Source: Kocuria palustris
Lineage (GTDB): Bacteria; Actinomycetota; Actinomycetes; Actinomycetales; Micrococcaceae
NCBI RefSeq assembly: GCF_007666205.1
Contig: NZ_VDOR01000010.1
Coordinates: forward strand, 33,669-97,668
Direction of reading: 5' to 3'
DNA length: 64,000 nt
Part shown: positions 41,911-53,150 of the stretch, in pieces
Layout of the letters: each line of letters opens with the position of its first letter
How positions within the stretch are numbered: position 1 is the first letter of the stretch
Translations under genes and position numbers: made by a program
Notes under the pieces: generated by a model
Told to the model about the DNA's origin: nothing
Databases searched by the model: none
What the model saw: the letters and a program-made list of their open reading frames with translations, nothing else

Positions 41911-42666
41911 ATGGCTACCGAAGCGAAGTACACGCTGATCCTGCTCCGTCACGGACAGTCCGACTGGAACGAGAAGAACCTCTTCACCGGCTGGGTGGAC
42001 GTCCCGCTCACCGACAAGGGCCGCGCCGAGGCGGCCCGCGGCGGCGAGCTGCTCCAGCAGCGCGGCATCCTCCCGGACATCGTCCACACCTCGCTGCTGC
42101 GGCGCGCGATCATGACGGCCAACCTGGCCCTCGACTCCGCGGAGCGCCACTGGATCCCGGTCAAGCGCTCCTGGCGCCTCAACGAGCGCCACTACGGCGC
42201 CCTGCAGGGCAAGGACAAGGCCGAGATCCGGGAGAAGTACGGCGAGGAGCAGTTCATGACCTGGCGCCGCTCCTACGACGTCCCCCCGCCCGAGCTCGAC
42301 GACTCGGACGAGTACTCGCAGGCCGGCGACCCCCGCTACGAGGACGTCCAGCACCTGCCGCGCACCGAGTGCCTCAAGGACGTGCTCGAGCGGTTCCTCC
42401 CGTACTGGGAGGACCAGGTCAAGCCCGATCTCAAGGCGGGGCGCACCGTCATGCTCGCCGCGCACGGCAACTCGCTGCGCGCTCTGGTCAAGCACCTGGA
42501 CGGCATCTCGGACGAGGAGATCTCCGGGCTGAACATCCCCACGGGCATCCCGCTGGTCTACGAGCTCGATGCCAACTTCAAGCCGCTGACCGCCGGCGGC
42601 GAGTACCTGGACCCGGAGGCCGCGGCCGAGTCCATCAAGGCCGTGGCGAACCAGGGCAAGAAGTGA
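41911..42666 (+). CDS. gpmA: 2,3-bisphosphoglycerate-dependent phosphoglycerate mutase
   Basis: A 251-residue d[22 protein letters not shown] carries the phospho-accepting His, [19 protein letters not shown] is the substrate loop, and [19 protein letters not shown] holds the second His. These are hallmark segments of GpmA. It interconverts 3- and 2-phosphoglycerate in glycolysis and gluconeogenesis. ATG 41911 is chosen over an open upstream frame from 41866 because the -10 element overlaps that stretch. It is a single-gene unit with a strong terminator, convergent with phoU. Confidence 0.96.
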   Translation: MATEAKYTLILLRHGQSDWNEKNLFTGWVDVPLTDKGRAEAARGGELLQQRGILPDIVHTSLLRRAIMTANLALDSAERHWIPVKRSWRLNERHYGALQGKDKAEIREKYGEEQFMTWRRSYDVPPPELDDSDEYSQAGDPRYEDVQHLPRTECLKDVLERFLPYWEDQVKPDLKAGRTVMLAAHGNSLRALVKHLDGISDEEISGLNIPTGIPLVYELDANFKPLTAGGEYLDPEAAAESIKAVANQGKK

Positions 42667-42727
42667 GCTGAGCCGCCGCGGGGGGCGCAGGCGGTCCCGC
42701 AGGCCGGGTCGCACGGCCCGGATCGCA

Positions 42728-42762
42728 CAGGGGCCCGGATGCCGATCGCATCCGGGCCCCTG
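42728..42762. terminator. Bidirectional terminator between gpm and phoU
   Basis: A perfect 15-bp stem (42728-42742 with 42748-42762), 5-base loop. Confidence 0.8.
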
Positions 42763-42818
42763 CTGCGTCGTCCCGCCTCGTGCTCCGCCATCGCCGGCGC
42801 CGCGCCGTCTGCCGGAGC

Positions 42819-43496
42819 TCAGCGGGCGGTGCCGTCCCCGCGGTCGGCCGGCTGGGGCGTCCACTCGCCGGTCACCAGATAGGTGACCTTCCGGGCGACG
42901 GAGACCCCGTGGTCGCCGATGCGCTCGAGGTAGCGCGAGGACAGCGTCACGTCCACGGTCGTGTGCACCGGCGCGGTCCACTCCGGCGCGGCCATCGCGT
43001 CGAAGATGCCGCGGTGGAGGGCGTTGACCTGGGCCTTGCGCTGGTGGATCTCGTCGAAGATCGAGATGTCGCGGGTCTCGAGCATCTCGATCACCCCGTC
43101 CAGGATGCCGAGGTCCAGCTCGAAGAGCTGGGCGAAGTCCTCGACCAGGGCCTCGGGCAGCACCGGCTCGGGGAACCGGCGGCGGGCGTCCTGGGCCAGG
43201 TGCCGGGCCAGGTCGCCCATGCGCTCGAGCGAGGTGCTCATCCGCAGGGCGGACACGAGCATGCGCAGGTCGGAGGCCACGGGGGACTGCCGGGCCAGGA
43301 TGTCGATCGAGCGCTCGTCGAGCTCGTCCTGCAGGTGATCGATCCGGGCGTCGTTGGAGATGACCTCCTGGGCCGTCTCCAGGTCGGCGTCCAGGAAGGC
43401 CGACCTGGCCTCGGAGAGCGCTTCGCGCACGAGCCGGGCGATGGCCACGAGCTCGTCGCCCACCTGCTTGAGCTCTGCCTGGAACACCGTGCGCAT
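42819..43496 (-). CDS. phoU: Phosphate signalling protein PhoU
   Basis: A 225-residue all-helical protein from ATG 43496, 8 bases after GGGGAGG. Two PhoU repeats: RTVFQAELKQVGDELVAIARL... VISNDARIDHLQDELDER...LVSALRMSTSLERMGDLARHLA, and DEIHQRKAQVNALH...SSRYLERIGDHGVSVARKV, with the metal-binding E/D-xx-R-x-G-D motifs in each. PhoU links the Pst transporter to the phosphate-sensing kinase and keeps it inactive when phosphate is plentiful. It is divergent from senX3-regX3, the usual actinobacterial order. Confidence 0.95.
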   Translation of the reverse strand: MRTVFQAELKQVGDELVAIARLVREALSEARSAFLDADLETAQEVISNDARIDHLQDELDERSIDILARQSPVASDLRMLVSALRMSTSLERMGDLARHLAQDARRRFPEPVLPEALVEDFAQLFELDLGILDGVIEMLETRDISIFDEIHQRKAQVNALHRGIFDAMAAPEWTAPVHTTVDVTLSSRYLERIGDHGVSVARKVTYLVTGEWTPQPADRGDGTAR

Positions 43497-43719
43497 CCAG
43501 CGCCTCCCCCTGTGCGGTCCCGGTGCCGGGTCCGCACGCCGTCGTGCCGTGACGACCTCGTGCCCGAGGTCGACGAGGGGAATACGCTACGCGGGCTGGC
43601 CTGCGGACGTCCGCGCGGCGGGTGAACAGCGGCCGAACGTCGGGTGATCTCCCCGTGACGACCGGGCGACCGCCCCGGCGACGGCCCCGGGGCGCGCCGA
43701 CAACGGCCGGGCGTGCCCC

Positions 43720-43725
43720 TACCCT
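43720..43725 (+). promoter_or_regulatory. -10 hexamer TACCCT for senX3-regX3
   Basis: TACCCT ends 6 bases before GTG 43732. The GGAGG between them is too close to the start to act as a normal ribosome binding site. Confidence 0.4.
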
Positions 43726-43731
43726 GGAGGC

Positions 43732-45012
43732 GTGGACCCCCTCCTGCTCGCGCTCCTCTCGGGGCTGATCGGACTGCTGCTCGGACTCAGCGGTCTCTTC
43801 GCCCTGCGCGGGACCTCGCAGCGCCGCGTCGAGGCGGCGGAGGTGGGCGAGCCGCAGCTCCCGGCCGGCGCCGCGGACGTGCTGTCCGTCATGGGCCGCG
43901 CCTACGTGGTCGTGGACGGGGTCGACGGGGTCGTGCGCGCCTCGCCCGCCGCGTACGCCTTCGGGCTGGTGCGCGGGCACTCGGTCGTGCTCGACGAGCT
44001 GCTCGCCATGATCCGCGCGGCGCGGACCTCCGGCGTGACCGAGGAGCGCAGGGTCGAGATCGGCCGCGGCGCCGAGCACGCCGGGGTGATCGTCCTGGAC
44101 GTCCGGGTGGCGGTGCTGGGCGACGAGTTCGTCCTCCTGCTGGCCGATGACCAGACCGAGATCGAGCGGGCGCAGTCCGTGCGCAGCGACTTCGTCGCCA
44201 ACGTCTCCCACGAGCTCAAGACGCCCGTGGGCGCCATCCGCCTGCTCTCGGAGGCCATCGAGGACGCGGCCGAGGACGAGGACGCCGTGCGCCACTTCGC
44301 GTCCCGGCTGCATCGGGAGTCGGAGCGGCTGACCCTGCTGGTCCAGGACATCATCGAGCTGTCTCGCCTGCAGGGGCAGAACGTCGTGACCTCCGGCGGG
44401 CCGGTGGCCCTGGACCGGGTGGTCGCGGAGGCCGTCGACCGCAACCGGATGACCGCGGAGTCCCGCGACATCGCCCTGGTGATCGGCGGCAGCGTGGACG
44501 CCCCGGCCTTCGGCGACGCCGACATGCTGACCACCGCGCTGCGCAACCTGATCGACAACGCGATCCGATACTCGCCCCCGGGCACCCGGGTGGGCATCGG
44601 CCTGCGGCGGCGCGACGACATGGCCCTGATCGCGGTGACCGATCAGGGCCCCGGGATCGCGGAGACCGAGCAGGGGCGGGTCTTCGAGCGGTTCTACCGC
44701 GTGGACTCCGCGCGGTCGCGCCAGACCGGCGGAACCGGGCTCGGCCTGAGCATCGTCAAGCACGTCATGCAGCAGCACGGCGGGCTCGTCGACATGTGGT
44801 CCGAGCCGGGGCAGGGCTCGACGTTCACGCTGCACATCCCGCTGATGAGCGGTGCCGAGCACGGGCGGCCGGACGACGGGCAGGCCGCGGATGCCGCTGC
44901 GAGCGCCCAGGGCGCCGAGGCCGCGGGAACAGACGATGCCCCCTCGGGGCGCCGGGGCCTTCGCCCCGTGCGCACCGGGCAGGGCCGACGAGAAGGAGGA
45001 GAATCCGCATGA
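43732..45012 (+). CDS. senX3: Phosphate-sensing histidine kinase SenX3
   Basis: A 426-residue kinase from GTG 43732. One N-terminal helix (about 5-25, LLALLSGLIGLLLGLSGLF), a PAS-like domain (about 45-145), then HisKA with SDFVANVSHELKTPVGAIR (phospho-His near 166) and the ATPase domain with LRNLIDNAIRYSPPG (N box), VTDQGPGIAETEQGRVFER (G1/F box) and GGTGLGLSIVKHVMQQHGG (G2). About 50 Ala/Gly/Arg-rich residues trail the domain. It phosphorylates RegX3 when phosphate is low. Its stop overlaps the regX3 start codon. Confidence 0.95.
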   Translation: MDPLLLALLSGLIGLLLGLSGLFALRGTSQRRVEAAEVGEPQLPAGAADVLSVMGRAYVVVDGVDGVVRASPAAYAFGLVRGHSVVLDELLAMIRAARTSGVTEERRVEIGRGAEHAGVIVLDVRVAVLGDEFVLLLADDQTEIERAQSVRSDFVANVSHELKTPVGAIRLLSEAIEDAAEDEDAVRHFASRLHRESERLTLLVQDIIELSRLQGQNVVTSGGPVALDRVVAEAVDRNRMTAESRDIALVIGGSVDAPAFGDADMLTTALRNLIDNAIRYSPPGTRVGIGLRRRDDMALIAVTDQGPGIAETEQGRVFERFYRVDSARSRQTGGTGLGLSIVKHVMQQHGGLVDMWSEPGQGSTFTLHIPLMSGAEHGRPDDGQAADAAASAQGAEAAGTDDAPSGRRGLRPVRTGQGRREGGESA

Positions 45013-45689
45013 CCCGGATCATGATCGTGGAGGACGAGGAGTCCCTGTCGGAGCCGCTGGCCTACCTCCTGGGCAAGGAGGGCTTCGACCCCGAGGTCGT
45101 CGCCGACGGCCAGCAGGCGGTCGCGGAGTTCGACCGGGCAGGCGCCGACCTGGTGCTGCTGGACCTCATGCTGCCGGGGCTGTCCGGCACGGAGGTCTGC
45201 AAGCAGCTGCGCCAGCGCTCGAGCGTCCCCATCATCATGCTGACCGCCAAGGATGCGGAGATCGACAAGGTGCTGGGCCTGGAGCTCGGCGCGGACGACT
45301 ACGTCACGAAGCCGTACTCCTCCCGCGAGCTGGTCGCGCGCATCCGCGCCGTGCTGCGCCGCCGCTCGGAGCCCGAGGAGCTCGTCTCGGCGACCGTGCA
45401 GGCGGGCCCGGTGCGCATGGACATCGAGCGCCACGTCGTGACCGTCGAGGGCGAGACGGTGAACATGCCGCTCAAGGAGTTCGAGCTGCTCGAGATGCTG
45501 CTGCGCAATGCGGGCCGCGTGCTGACCCGCGGCCAGCTGATCGACCGGGTCTGGGGCTCCGACTACGTGGGCGACACCAAGACCCTCGACGTGCACGTCA
45601 AGCGGCTGCGCTCCAAGATCGAGCCGGACCCGTCCGATCCGCACCACCTCGTGACGGTGCGCGGGCTGGGCTACAAGTTCGAGGTCTGA
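45009..45689 (+). CDS. regX3: Phosphate-response regulator RegX3 (OmpR family)
   Basis: A 226-residue OmpR-type regulator, ATGA-overlapped with senX3 and with its own AGAAGGAGG. Receiver: MIVEDEESLSEPLAYLLG, DLVLLDLMLPGLSGTEV (phospho-Asp), MLTAKDAEIDK and DDYVTKPYSSREL (Lys). Winged-helix domain (about 128-224): LKEFELLEMLLRNAGRVLTR and TKTLDVHVKRLRSKIEPD. It should activate phosphate-scavenging genes; whether the secreted nuclease and nucleotidase at 3.9-9.3 kb belong to that regulon cannot be told from this sequence. Confidence 0.95.
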   Translation: MTRIMIVEDEESLSEPLAYLLGKEGFDPEVVADGQQAVAEFDRAGADLVLLDLMLPGLSGTEVCKQLRQRSSVPIIMLTAKDAEIDKVLGLELGADDYVTKPYSSRELVARIRAVLRRRSEPEELVSATVQAGPVRMDIERHVVTVEGETVNMPLKEFELLEMLLRNAGRVLTRGQLIDRVWGSDYVGDTKTLDVHVKRLRSKIEPDPSDPHHLVTVRGLGYKFEV

Positions 45690-45728
45690 GCGCTCCGGCC
45701 GGCATGCTCGGCCCGGGTGCCGGGGACG

Positions 45729-45766
45729 ACGACGGGGCGGCGACCGGATGATCGCCGCCCCGTCGT
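45729..45766. terminator. Bidirectional terminator between regX3 and lpqE
   Basis: A 15-bp stem (45729-45743 with 45752-45766) with an 8-base loop, between convergent genes. Confidence 0.75.
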
Positions 45767-45836
45767 GCTCGGGAGGATCAGCTGCGGACCGGCTCCGACC
45801 GCCGGGACCGATGCGCCCCGCGGCGAGGAGTCCGGC

Positions 45837-46379
45837 TCAGTGGCCGCCCTCCTCGCCCTCGGGGGCGGGGGTGTTGGACGGGTTCGCCGGGGTCGAGGGA
45901 GCGCCGCCCGGGATGTACTCGGCGTAGCGCGGGTAGGTGTGGTCCAGCACCGGCAGCTCGTGCTCGAGGGTCTCGCCCCCGACGGTGAGCGTGGCGGGGA
46001 CCAGGAGACCGGGATCGGCGCCGGCCGGGTCCACGAGCTCCTCGTTGGCGTCGTCCTCGAAGCGGACCTCGCCGCCGGCGGGCACGTCCACGGTGACCGG
46101 GGAGGCGCCCTCCACGGCGATCTCGACCGAGGCGTCGTCGCCCGACTCGTTGACCAGGGTGCCGAGCAGGCGCCCCTCGGAGTCGCCGGACTCGGCCGCG
46201 ATCAGGAGATTGTTGACGCTGACCTCGCCGACCTGGCCGACGATGCCGTCGGCGGGGGAGTAGTCGTCCGTGGTGGCCTGCGGGCTGGTCACGGCGCAGC
46301 CGGTCGAGGTGAGAGCGGCGGCGGCGAATGCGGCCCCCAGGCCGATGGTGCGAAGCCTCTTGCGGGCGGCAGTGGTCAC
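45837..46379 (-). CDS. lpqE: LpqE-like lipoprotein
   Basis: A 180-residue protein from GTG 46379 after GAGGAG. The lipoprotein signal ends in the lipobox LTSTGCAVT; the mature part is a predicted beta-sandwich (about 45-155) with [19 protein letters not shown] and [14 protein letters not shown], close in layout to mycobacterial LpqE, and ends in a Pro/Glu/Gly-rich tail. The position immediately beside carD-ispD-ispF matches the lpqE locus of mycobacteria and supports the name. It is anchored outside the cell membrane; function is not established. Confidence 0.82.
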   Translation of the reverse strand: MTTAARKRLRTIGLGAAFAAAALTSTGCAVTSPQATTDDYSPADGIVGQVGEVSVNNLLIAAESGDSEGRLLGTLVNESGDDASVEIAVEGASPVTVDVPAGGEVRFEDDANEELVDPAGADPGLLVPATLTVGGETLEHELPVLDHTYPRYAEYIPGGAPSTPANPSNTPAPEGEEGGH

Positions 46380-46487
46380 AGCGCGAACTCCTCAGGCAGA
46401 TCGTAGATGCTCGGAGCCATGGTATCCGCTGGGTGACGGATCGTCCGCATCCCTCAGGCACCAGATCGGCGCCGCGAGGCCGCATGT

Positions 46488-46493
46488 TAGGAT
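46488..46493 (+). promoter_or_regulatory. -10 hexamer TAGGAT for carD
   Basis: TAGGAT, then a leader of about 20 bases with GAAAGGGG (46503-46510) before ATG 46519. An outward -10-like TACCAT for lpqE (46419-46424, minus strand) lies 64 bases away. Confidence 0.5.
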
Positions 46494-46518
46494 CGATCGG
46501 CGGAAAGGGGCACCATAC

Positions 46519-47001
46519 ATGGTTTTCGAGGTTGGCGAGACGGTCGTCTATCCCCACCATGGCGCGGCACTGATCGAGGAGATCAAGACCCGCACCATCA
46601 AGGGCGAGGAGAAGATGTACCTGAAGCTCAAGGTCACCCAGGGCGATCTGGTGATCGAGGTACCGGCGGAGAACGTCGACCTGGTCGGCGTGCGCGACGT
46701 CGTCGACGAGGAGGGCCTCAAGAAGGTCTTCGCCGTCCTGCAGGCCGACGACGTGGAGGAGGCCAGCAACTGGTCCCGCCGCTACAAGGCGAACGTGGAG
46801 AAGCTGGCCTCCGGCGACGTCCTCAAGGTCGCCGAGGTCGTGCGCGACCTGTGGCGCCGCGACAAGGACCGCGGCCTCTCGGCCGGGGAGAAGCGGATGC
46901 TCACCAAGGCGCGCCACATCCTCACCTCCGAGCTGGCGCTGGCCAAGGACATCGACGAGGAAGAGGCCGAGAAGCGCCTCGACGACATCCTCGCCGGCTG
47001 A
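46519..47001 (+). CDS. carD: RNA polymerase-binding transcription factor CarD
   Basis: A 160-residue protein. The N-terminal Tudor-like RNAP-interaction domain begins [18 protein letters not shown] (residues 1-50); the C-terminal helical domain contains [19 protein letters not shown], with the conserved Trp that wedges into the -10 junction, and [18 protein letters not shown]. CarD stabilises open promoter complexes, notably at rRNA promoters, and is essential in mycobacteria. It heads the ispD-ispF cluster; the gap to ispD is 9 bases. Confidence 0.96.
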   Translation: MVFEVGETVVYPHHGAALIEEIKTRTIKGEEKMYLKLKVTQGDLVIEVPAENVDLVGVRDVVDEEGLKKVFAVLQADDVEEASNWSRRYKANVEKLASGDVLKVAEVVRDLWRRDKDRGLSAGEKRMLTKARHILTSELALAKDIDEEEAEKRLDDILAG

Positions 47002-47010
47002 CCCCAGCGC

Positions 47011-47787
47011 ATGGACGCATCGGGCCCGCAGGGCTCCGCGACGGCGCACCCCTCCTCCGGGACGGGGTGCGCCGTCGTCGTCGTCGCGGCAGGATCCGGG
47101 ACCCGGCTGGGCCGGGGGATGCCCAAGGCGCTCGTCGAGATCGCCGGCCGCAGCATCCTGGAGCGCAGCCTGCAGGGCGTCCTGGCCTCCGGGGTGTGCC
47201 CGGACCCCGGCCGGATCGTGGTGACCGTCCCGGCCGGGGACCGGGCGCTCAGCGCCGTGTGCCGACGATTCGGCGTGCAGGCCGTGCCGGGCGGGGACTC
47301 GCGGGCCGCGAGCGTGCGCGCCGCCCTCGAGGCCATCGCCCGGGGGCCTGCGCCGGCCGAGGTGCTCGTCCACGATGCGGCGCGCTGCCTGACTCCTCCC
47401 TCCGTCTTCCGGGAGGTCGCCGCGGCGCTGGGCGAGCACCGGGCCGTGATCCCCGTGCTGCCGGTGATCGACACCATGCGCGCGATCGACGACCGGGAGC
47501 GGCTCTCCGGAACCGTCGACCGGGCGCGCCTGCGCGCGATCCAGACCCCGCAGGGCTTCGAGTGGCCGCTGCTGCGCGAGCTCAGCGCCCGCGCGGCGGC
47601 CGAGGGCCTGGACGACGCCGCCGTGACCGATGACGCCTCCCTCGTGGAGCGCTACACCGACCTCGAGGTCGTCGCCGTGGCCGGGCACGAGGAGTCCTTC
47701 AAGGTCACCCGGCCGCTGGACCTGCTGCTGGCCGAGGCCGTCGTGGCCGCCCGCGGCGCCGCACCCGATCAGGAGCACCGCCCATGA
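47011..47787 (+). CDS. ispD: 2-C-methyl-D-erythritol 4-phosphate cytidylyltransferase
   Basis: A 258-residue enzyme of the MEP isoprenoid pathway. After an 18-residue leader comes the nucleotide-binding [37 protein letters not shown] binds metal and CTP, and [13 protein letters not shown] and [18 protein letters not shown] are family-typical. It joins MEP to CTP to give CDP-ME. ATG 47011 starts 9 bases after carD without a good ribosome binding site, so coupling to carD is likely. Its stop overlaps the ispF start. Confidence 0.95.
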   Translation: MDASGPQGSATAHPSSGTGCAVVVVAAGSGTRLGRGMPKALVEIAGRSILERSLQGVLASGVCPDPGRIVVTVPAGDRALSAVCRRFGVQAVPGGDSRAASVRAALEAIARGPAPAEVLVHDAARCLTPPSVFREVAAALGEHRAVIPVLPVIDTMRAIDDRERLSGTVDRARLRAIQTPQGFEWPLLRELSARAAAEGLDDAAVTDDASLVERYTDLEVVAVAGHEESFKVTRPLDLLLAEAVVAARGAAPDQEHRP

Positions 47788-48293
47788 CCGCAGCCGTCCC
47801 CCGCACCGGGATCTCCGTCGACGTCCATGCCTTCGCGACCGATGGGGAGTGCGCCGAGCACCCCGACGGCCTGGTGCCGCTGCATCTGGCCGGACTCCTG
47901 TGGGAGGGCCAGCGCGGGCTGTCCGGGCACTCCGACGGGGACGTCGTCGCCCATGCCGCCGCCGACGCCCTCTTCTCCGCCGCCGGCTGCGGCGATCTCG
48001 GCTCGAACTTCGGCACCGACCGCCCGGAGATGGCAGGGGCCTCCGGGGTGCGGATCCTCTCCGAGGCGGCGGCGATCGTGCGGGCGGCGGGCTTCGAGCC
48101 CGGCAATATCGCAGTGCAGCTGATCGGGCAGCGCCCCCGGTTCGCCGCTCGGCGCCGGGAGGCCGAGGCCGTGCTCGGCGAGGCCGCCGGCTGCCCCGTC
48201 TCCGTCGCGGCGACCACCTCCGACCGGCTGGGCTTCACCGGGCGCGACGAGGGTCTGGCCGCGGTGGCCACCGCGCTCGTCGTCCCGGTCTGA
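47784..48293 (+). CDS. ispF: 2-C-methyl-D-erythritol 2,4-cyclodiphosphate synthase
   Basis: A 169-residue enzyme catalysing CDP-ME2P to MEc[14 protein letters not shown] supplies the Asp/His metal ligands, [19 protein letters not shown] the second His, and [20 protein letters not shown] is the CMP-binding end motif. The start ATG overlaps the ispD stop in ATGA. Relative to most IspF proteins there is a short insertion after DVHAF ([14 protein letters not shown]) replacing the usual glycine-rich turn. Confidence 0.94.
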   Translation: MTAAVPRTGISVDVHAFATDGECAEHPDGLVPLHLAGLLWEGQRGLSGHSDGDVVAHAAADALFSAAGCGDLGSNFGTDRPEMAGASGVRILSEAAAIVRAAGFEPGNIAVQLIGQRPRFAARRREAEAVLGEAAGCPVSVAATTSDRLGFTGRDEGLAAVATALVVPV

Positions 48294-48303
48294 GCCGAGG
48301 CGG

Positions 48304-48328
48304 TGCGCCGGCCGCCCCCGCCGGCGCA
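48304..48328 (+). terminator. Hairpin after ispF
   Basis: A 9-bp perfect stem (48304-48312 with 48320-48328) 10 bases past the ispF stop; separates it from the independently promoted cysS. Confidence 0.5.
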
Positions 48329-48397
48329 TCCGACCCGGTCGGTCGACGCGGCGTGCCGGAGCCCCGGCCCGAATCGTGCCCGCGGAAGGCGCGTCGG

Positions 48398-48403
48398 TAG
48401 ACT
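48398..48403 (+). promoter_or_regulatory. -10 hexamer TAGACT for cysS
   Basis: TAGACT with a 6-base gap to GTG 48410. Being leaderless it leaves no room for a T-box or other leader control. Confidence 0.45.
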
Positions 48404-48409
48404 TCCCGC

Positions 48410-49849
48410 GTGACCCTGCGCTTCTACGACTCCGCCTCCGCCTCCGTCCGCGACTTCGACCCCGTGGTCCCGGGGGAGGCCCGCCTGTACTACTGCGGGG
48501 CGACCGTGCAGAGCGGCCCCCACATCGGGCACGTGCGCTCGGGCCTGGTCTTCGACATCCTGATCCGCTGGCTGCGCTTCCGCGGCCTGCGGGTCACCGC
48601 CGTGCGCAACGTGACCGACATCGACGACAAGATCCTCGACAAGGCCCGCGCCTCCGAGCAGCCCGACTACGTGGGCGAGCACCCGGACGAGCCCTGGTGG
48701 GCCCTGGCCTACCGGTTCGAGGGCGTGTTCCACCGCGCCTACGACACCCTCGGCATCGAGCGGCCCACCTACGAGCCCCGGGCGACCGGGCACATCCCCG
48801 AGATGCACGAGCTGATCCGGCGCCTGATCGAGCGCGGGCACGCCTACCCGGCCGCCGACGACTCGGGCGACGTCTACTTCGACGTCCGGTCCTGGCCGCG
48901 CTACGGCGAGCTCACCCATCAGCGCCTCGACGAGATGCAGGACGCGGCCGACGCGGATCCGCGCGGCAAGCGGGATCCCCGGGACTTCGCCCTGTGGAAG
49001 GGCAGCAAGGAGCAGGACCCGGCCAGCGCCTCCTGGGACTCCCCGTGGGGCCGCGGCCGCCCGGGCTGGCACCTGGAGTGCTCCGCCATGGCGGGGCGCT
49101 ACCTCGGCGAGCACTTCGACATCCACGGCGGCGGCCTGGACCTGCGCTTCCCGCACCACGAGAACGAGCTCGCCCAGTCGAGCGCGGCCGGGCAGCCCTT
49201 CGCGAACTTCTGGCTGCACAACGGCCTGGTGTCCTACCAGGGCGAGAAGATGTCCAAGTCCATCGGCAACACGATCGACCCGCAGCAGATGCTCGCCGAG
49301 AACCGGCCGCTCGTGGTCCGCTACCTGCTCGGGCAGGCCCACTACCGCTCGGTGCTCGACTACCGCCCCACCTCCCTCGAGGAGGCGGCCTCGGCCGTCG
49401 AGCGCATCGAGGCGTTCCTGGTCGCCGCCGCGGCGGCCGGAGCGGACCTGGAGTGGACGGCCGACGACGTCCCCGCCGATTTCGCGGCGGTCATGGACGA
49501 CGATCTCAACGTGCCCCGCGCCCTCGGCGTCCTGCACGAGACGGTCCGCGCGGGCAACACCGCGCTGCACGCCGAGGCCGCGGCGGAGGACCTCGCCGCG
49601 GCGGCCCGAGCGGTCTCGGCCATGACCGATGTCCTGGGCCTGCGCCAGCTCATGGCGCTGGGCGGGCCCGGAGCCGGGGCGGAGGAGCACGCCGCCCTGG
49701 ACCACCTCGTGCACGACCTGCTCGAGCGCCGCGCCCGGGCCCGGGCGGCCAAGGACTGGGCCGAGGCGGATCGCCTGCGCGACACCCTGGCCGCCGCCGG
49801 GGTGACCGTCGCCGACGGGCCCGCCGGCTCGACCTGGTCGCTGGGCTGA
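48410..49849 (+). CDS. cysS: Cysteinyl-tRNA synthetase
   Basis: A 479-residue class I synthetase from GTG 48410. The first zinc Cys is in [20 protein letters not shown], which also includes the HIGH motif (HIGH seen as PHIGH); the second zinc region is [14 protein letters not shown] and [15 protein letters not shown]; the KMSKS loop is [15 protein letters not shown]. The anticodon-binding part ends [19 protein letters not shown]. It charges tRNA-Cys in the cytoplasm. It is downstream of ispF and upstream of rlmB, the normal actinobacterial order. Confidence 0.96.
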   Translation: MTLRFYDSASASVRDFDPVVPGEARLYYCGATVQSGPHIGHVRSGLVFDILIRWLRFRGLRVTAVRNVTDIDDKILDKARASEQPDYVGEHPDEPWWALAYRFEGVFHRAYDTLGIERPTYEPRATGHIPEMHELIRRLIERGHAYPAADDSGDVYFDVRSWPRYGELTHQRLDEMQDAADADPRGKRDPRDFALWKGSKEQDPASASWDSPWGRGRPGWHLECSAMAGRYLGEHFDIHGGGLDLRFPHHENELAQSSAAGQPFANFWLHNGLVSYQGEKMSKSIGNTIDPQQMLAENRPLVVRYLLGQAHYRSVLDYRPTSLEEAASAVERIEAFLVAAAAAGADLEWTADDVPADFAAVMDDDLNVPRALGVLHETVRAGNTALHAEAAAEDLAAAARAVSAMTDVLGLRQLMALGGPGAGAEEHAALDHLVHDLLERRARARAAKDWAEADRLRDTLAAAGVTVADGPAGSTWSLG

Positions 49850-49910
49850 GCACCTCACCTGCACCGACGCGGCGCCGTTCACGCAGCGGTCGCCGGAGCA
49901 GCCGAACGCC

Positions 49911-49927
49911 GACCGGGACGCCCGGTC
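49911..49927 (+). terminator. Short hairpin before rlmB
   Basis: A 7-bp stem GACCGGG/CCCGGTC with a 3-base loop between cysS and rlmB; weak evidence for termination. Confidence 0.3.
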
Positions 49928-49950
49928 ACGAGATGAATGGGTGACACACC

Positions 49951-50929
49951 ATGTCAGCACCCCGACGCGGGAGCGGAAGCTCCAAGAAGAAGGGCCCCAC
50001 CGTGGGCACCGGCGGCCACGGCCGCAAGAAGCTCGAAGGCAGGGGCCCCACGCCCCGGGCGGAGGACCGCCCCTACCACAAGGCCTACAAGCAGAAGAAG
50101 GCCGCCGAGCGCCGCGCGGCCACCGGCGCCCCGGACGCCGGCCGGCGCCGCGGGCCGAACCGCCGCGGGCCGGGCAAGACCGAGGACCTGGTGACGGGAC
50201 GCAATGCGGTGCTCGAATCGCTGCGCGCGCAGATCCCCGCCAAGGCGGCCTACATCATGGTCAGGATCGAGGCCGACGACCGCATCCGCGAGATCATCAA
50301 GCTGTGCAGCAAGCGCGGGATCCCGGTGCTCGAGACCACCCGCCCGGAGCTCGACCGCCTGACCGAGGACGCCGTCCACCAGGGCATCGCCCTGCAGGTG
50401 CCCCCGTACGAGTACCGCGGCGCGGACGAGCTGCTCGACGAGGCCATGGACCGCTGGAAGGGCGACCGCTCGGGCGAGCGCGCCCCGCTGCTCGTGGCCC
50501 TCGACGGGATCACCGATCCCCGCAACCTCGGGGCGATCATGCGCAGCGTCTCCGCCTTCGGCGGCGATGGCGTCCTGCTGCCCGAGCGGCGCTCGACCGG
50601 GCTCAACGCGACCGCCTGGAAGACCAGTGCGGGCGCGGCGGCGCGGGTGCCCGCCGCGCAGGCCACCAATCTCAACCGGACGATCGAGCACGCCAAGTCG
50701 CGCGGCTACTTCGTGATCGGCCTCGACGGCGGCGGCAGCGTCGAGCTGCCCGGGCTCTCGCTGGCCACCGAGCCGCTCGTGATCGTGGTGGGCTCGGAGG
50801 GCAAGGGCCTCTCCCGGCTGATGACCGAGCGCTGCGATCAGATCGTCTCGATCCCGATCCAGTCGGAGATGGAGTCGCTCAACGCCTCCATGGCCGTCGG
50901 CATCGCTCTCTACGAGACGTCGTGCCGCC

Positions 50930-50949
<20 letters not shown>
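49951..50949 (+). CDS. rlmB: 23S rRNA 2'-O-methyltransferase, TrmH/SpoU family (RlmB-like)
   Basis: A 332-residue protein from ATG 49951. A basic, Gly/Lys/Arg-rich tail (residues 1-75) is followed by the RNA-binding substrate domain (TGRNAVLESLRAQIPAKA) and the SPOUT knot with DGITDPRNLGAIMRSVSAFG (motif 1), LVIVVGSEGKGLSRLMTE (motif 2) and IPIQSEMESLNASMAVGIAL (motif 3). It methylates a ribose in 23S rRNA (G2251 in E. coli) using SAM. Its last 20 bases overlap the glgX start. Confidence 0.92.
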
Positions 50950-53119
<2,170 letters not shown>

Positions 53120-53150
53120 AGCCCCGGCGCCGAGCGATCGCCGGCGCGGC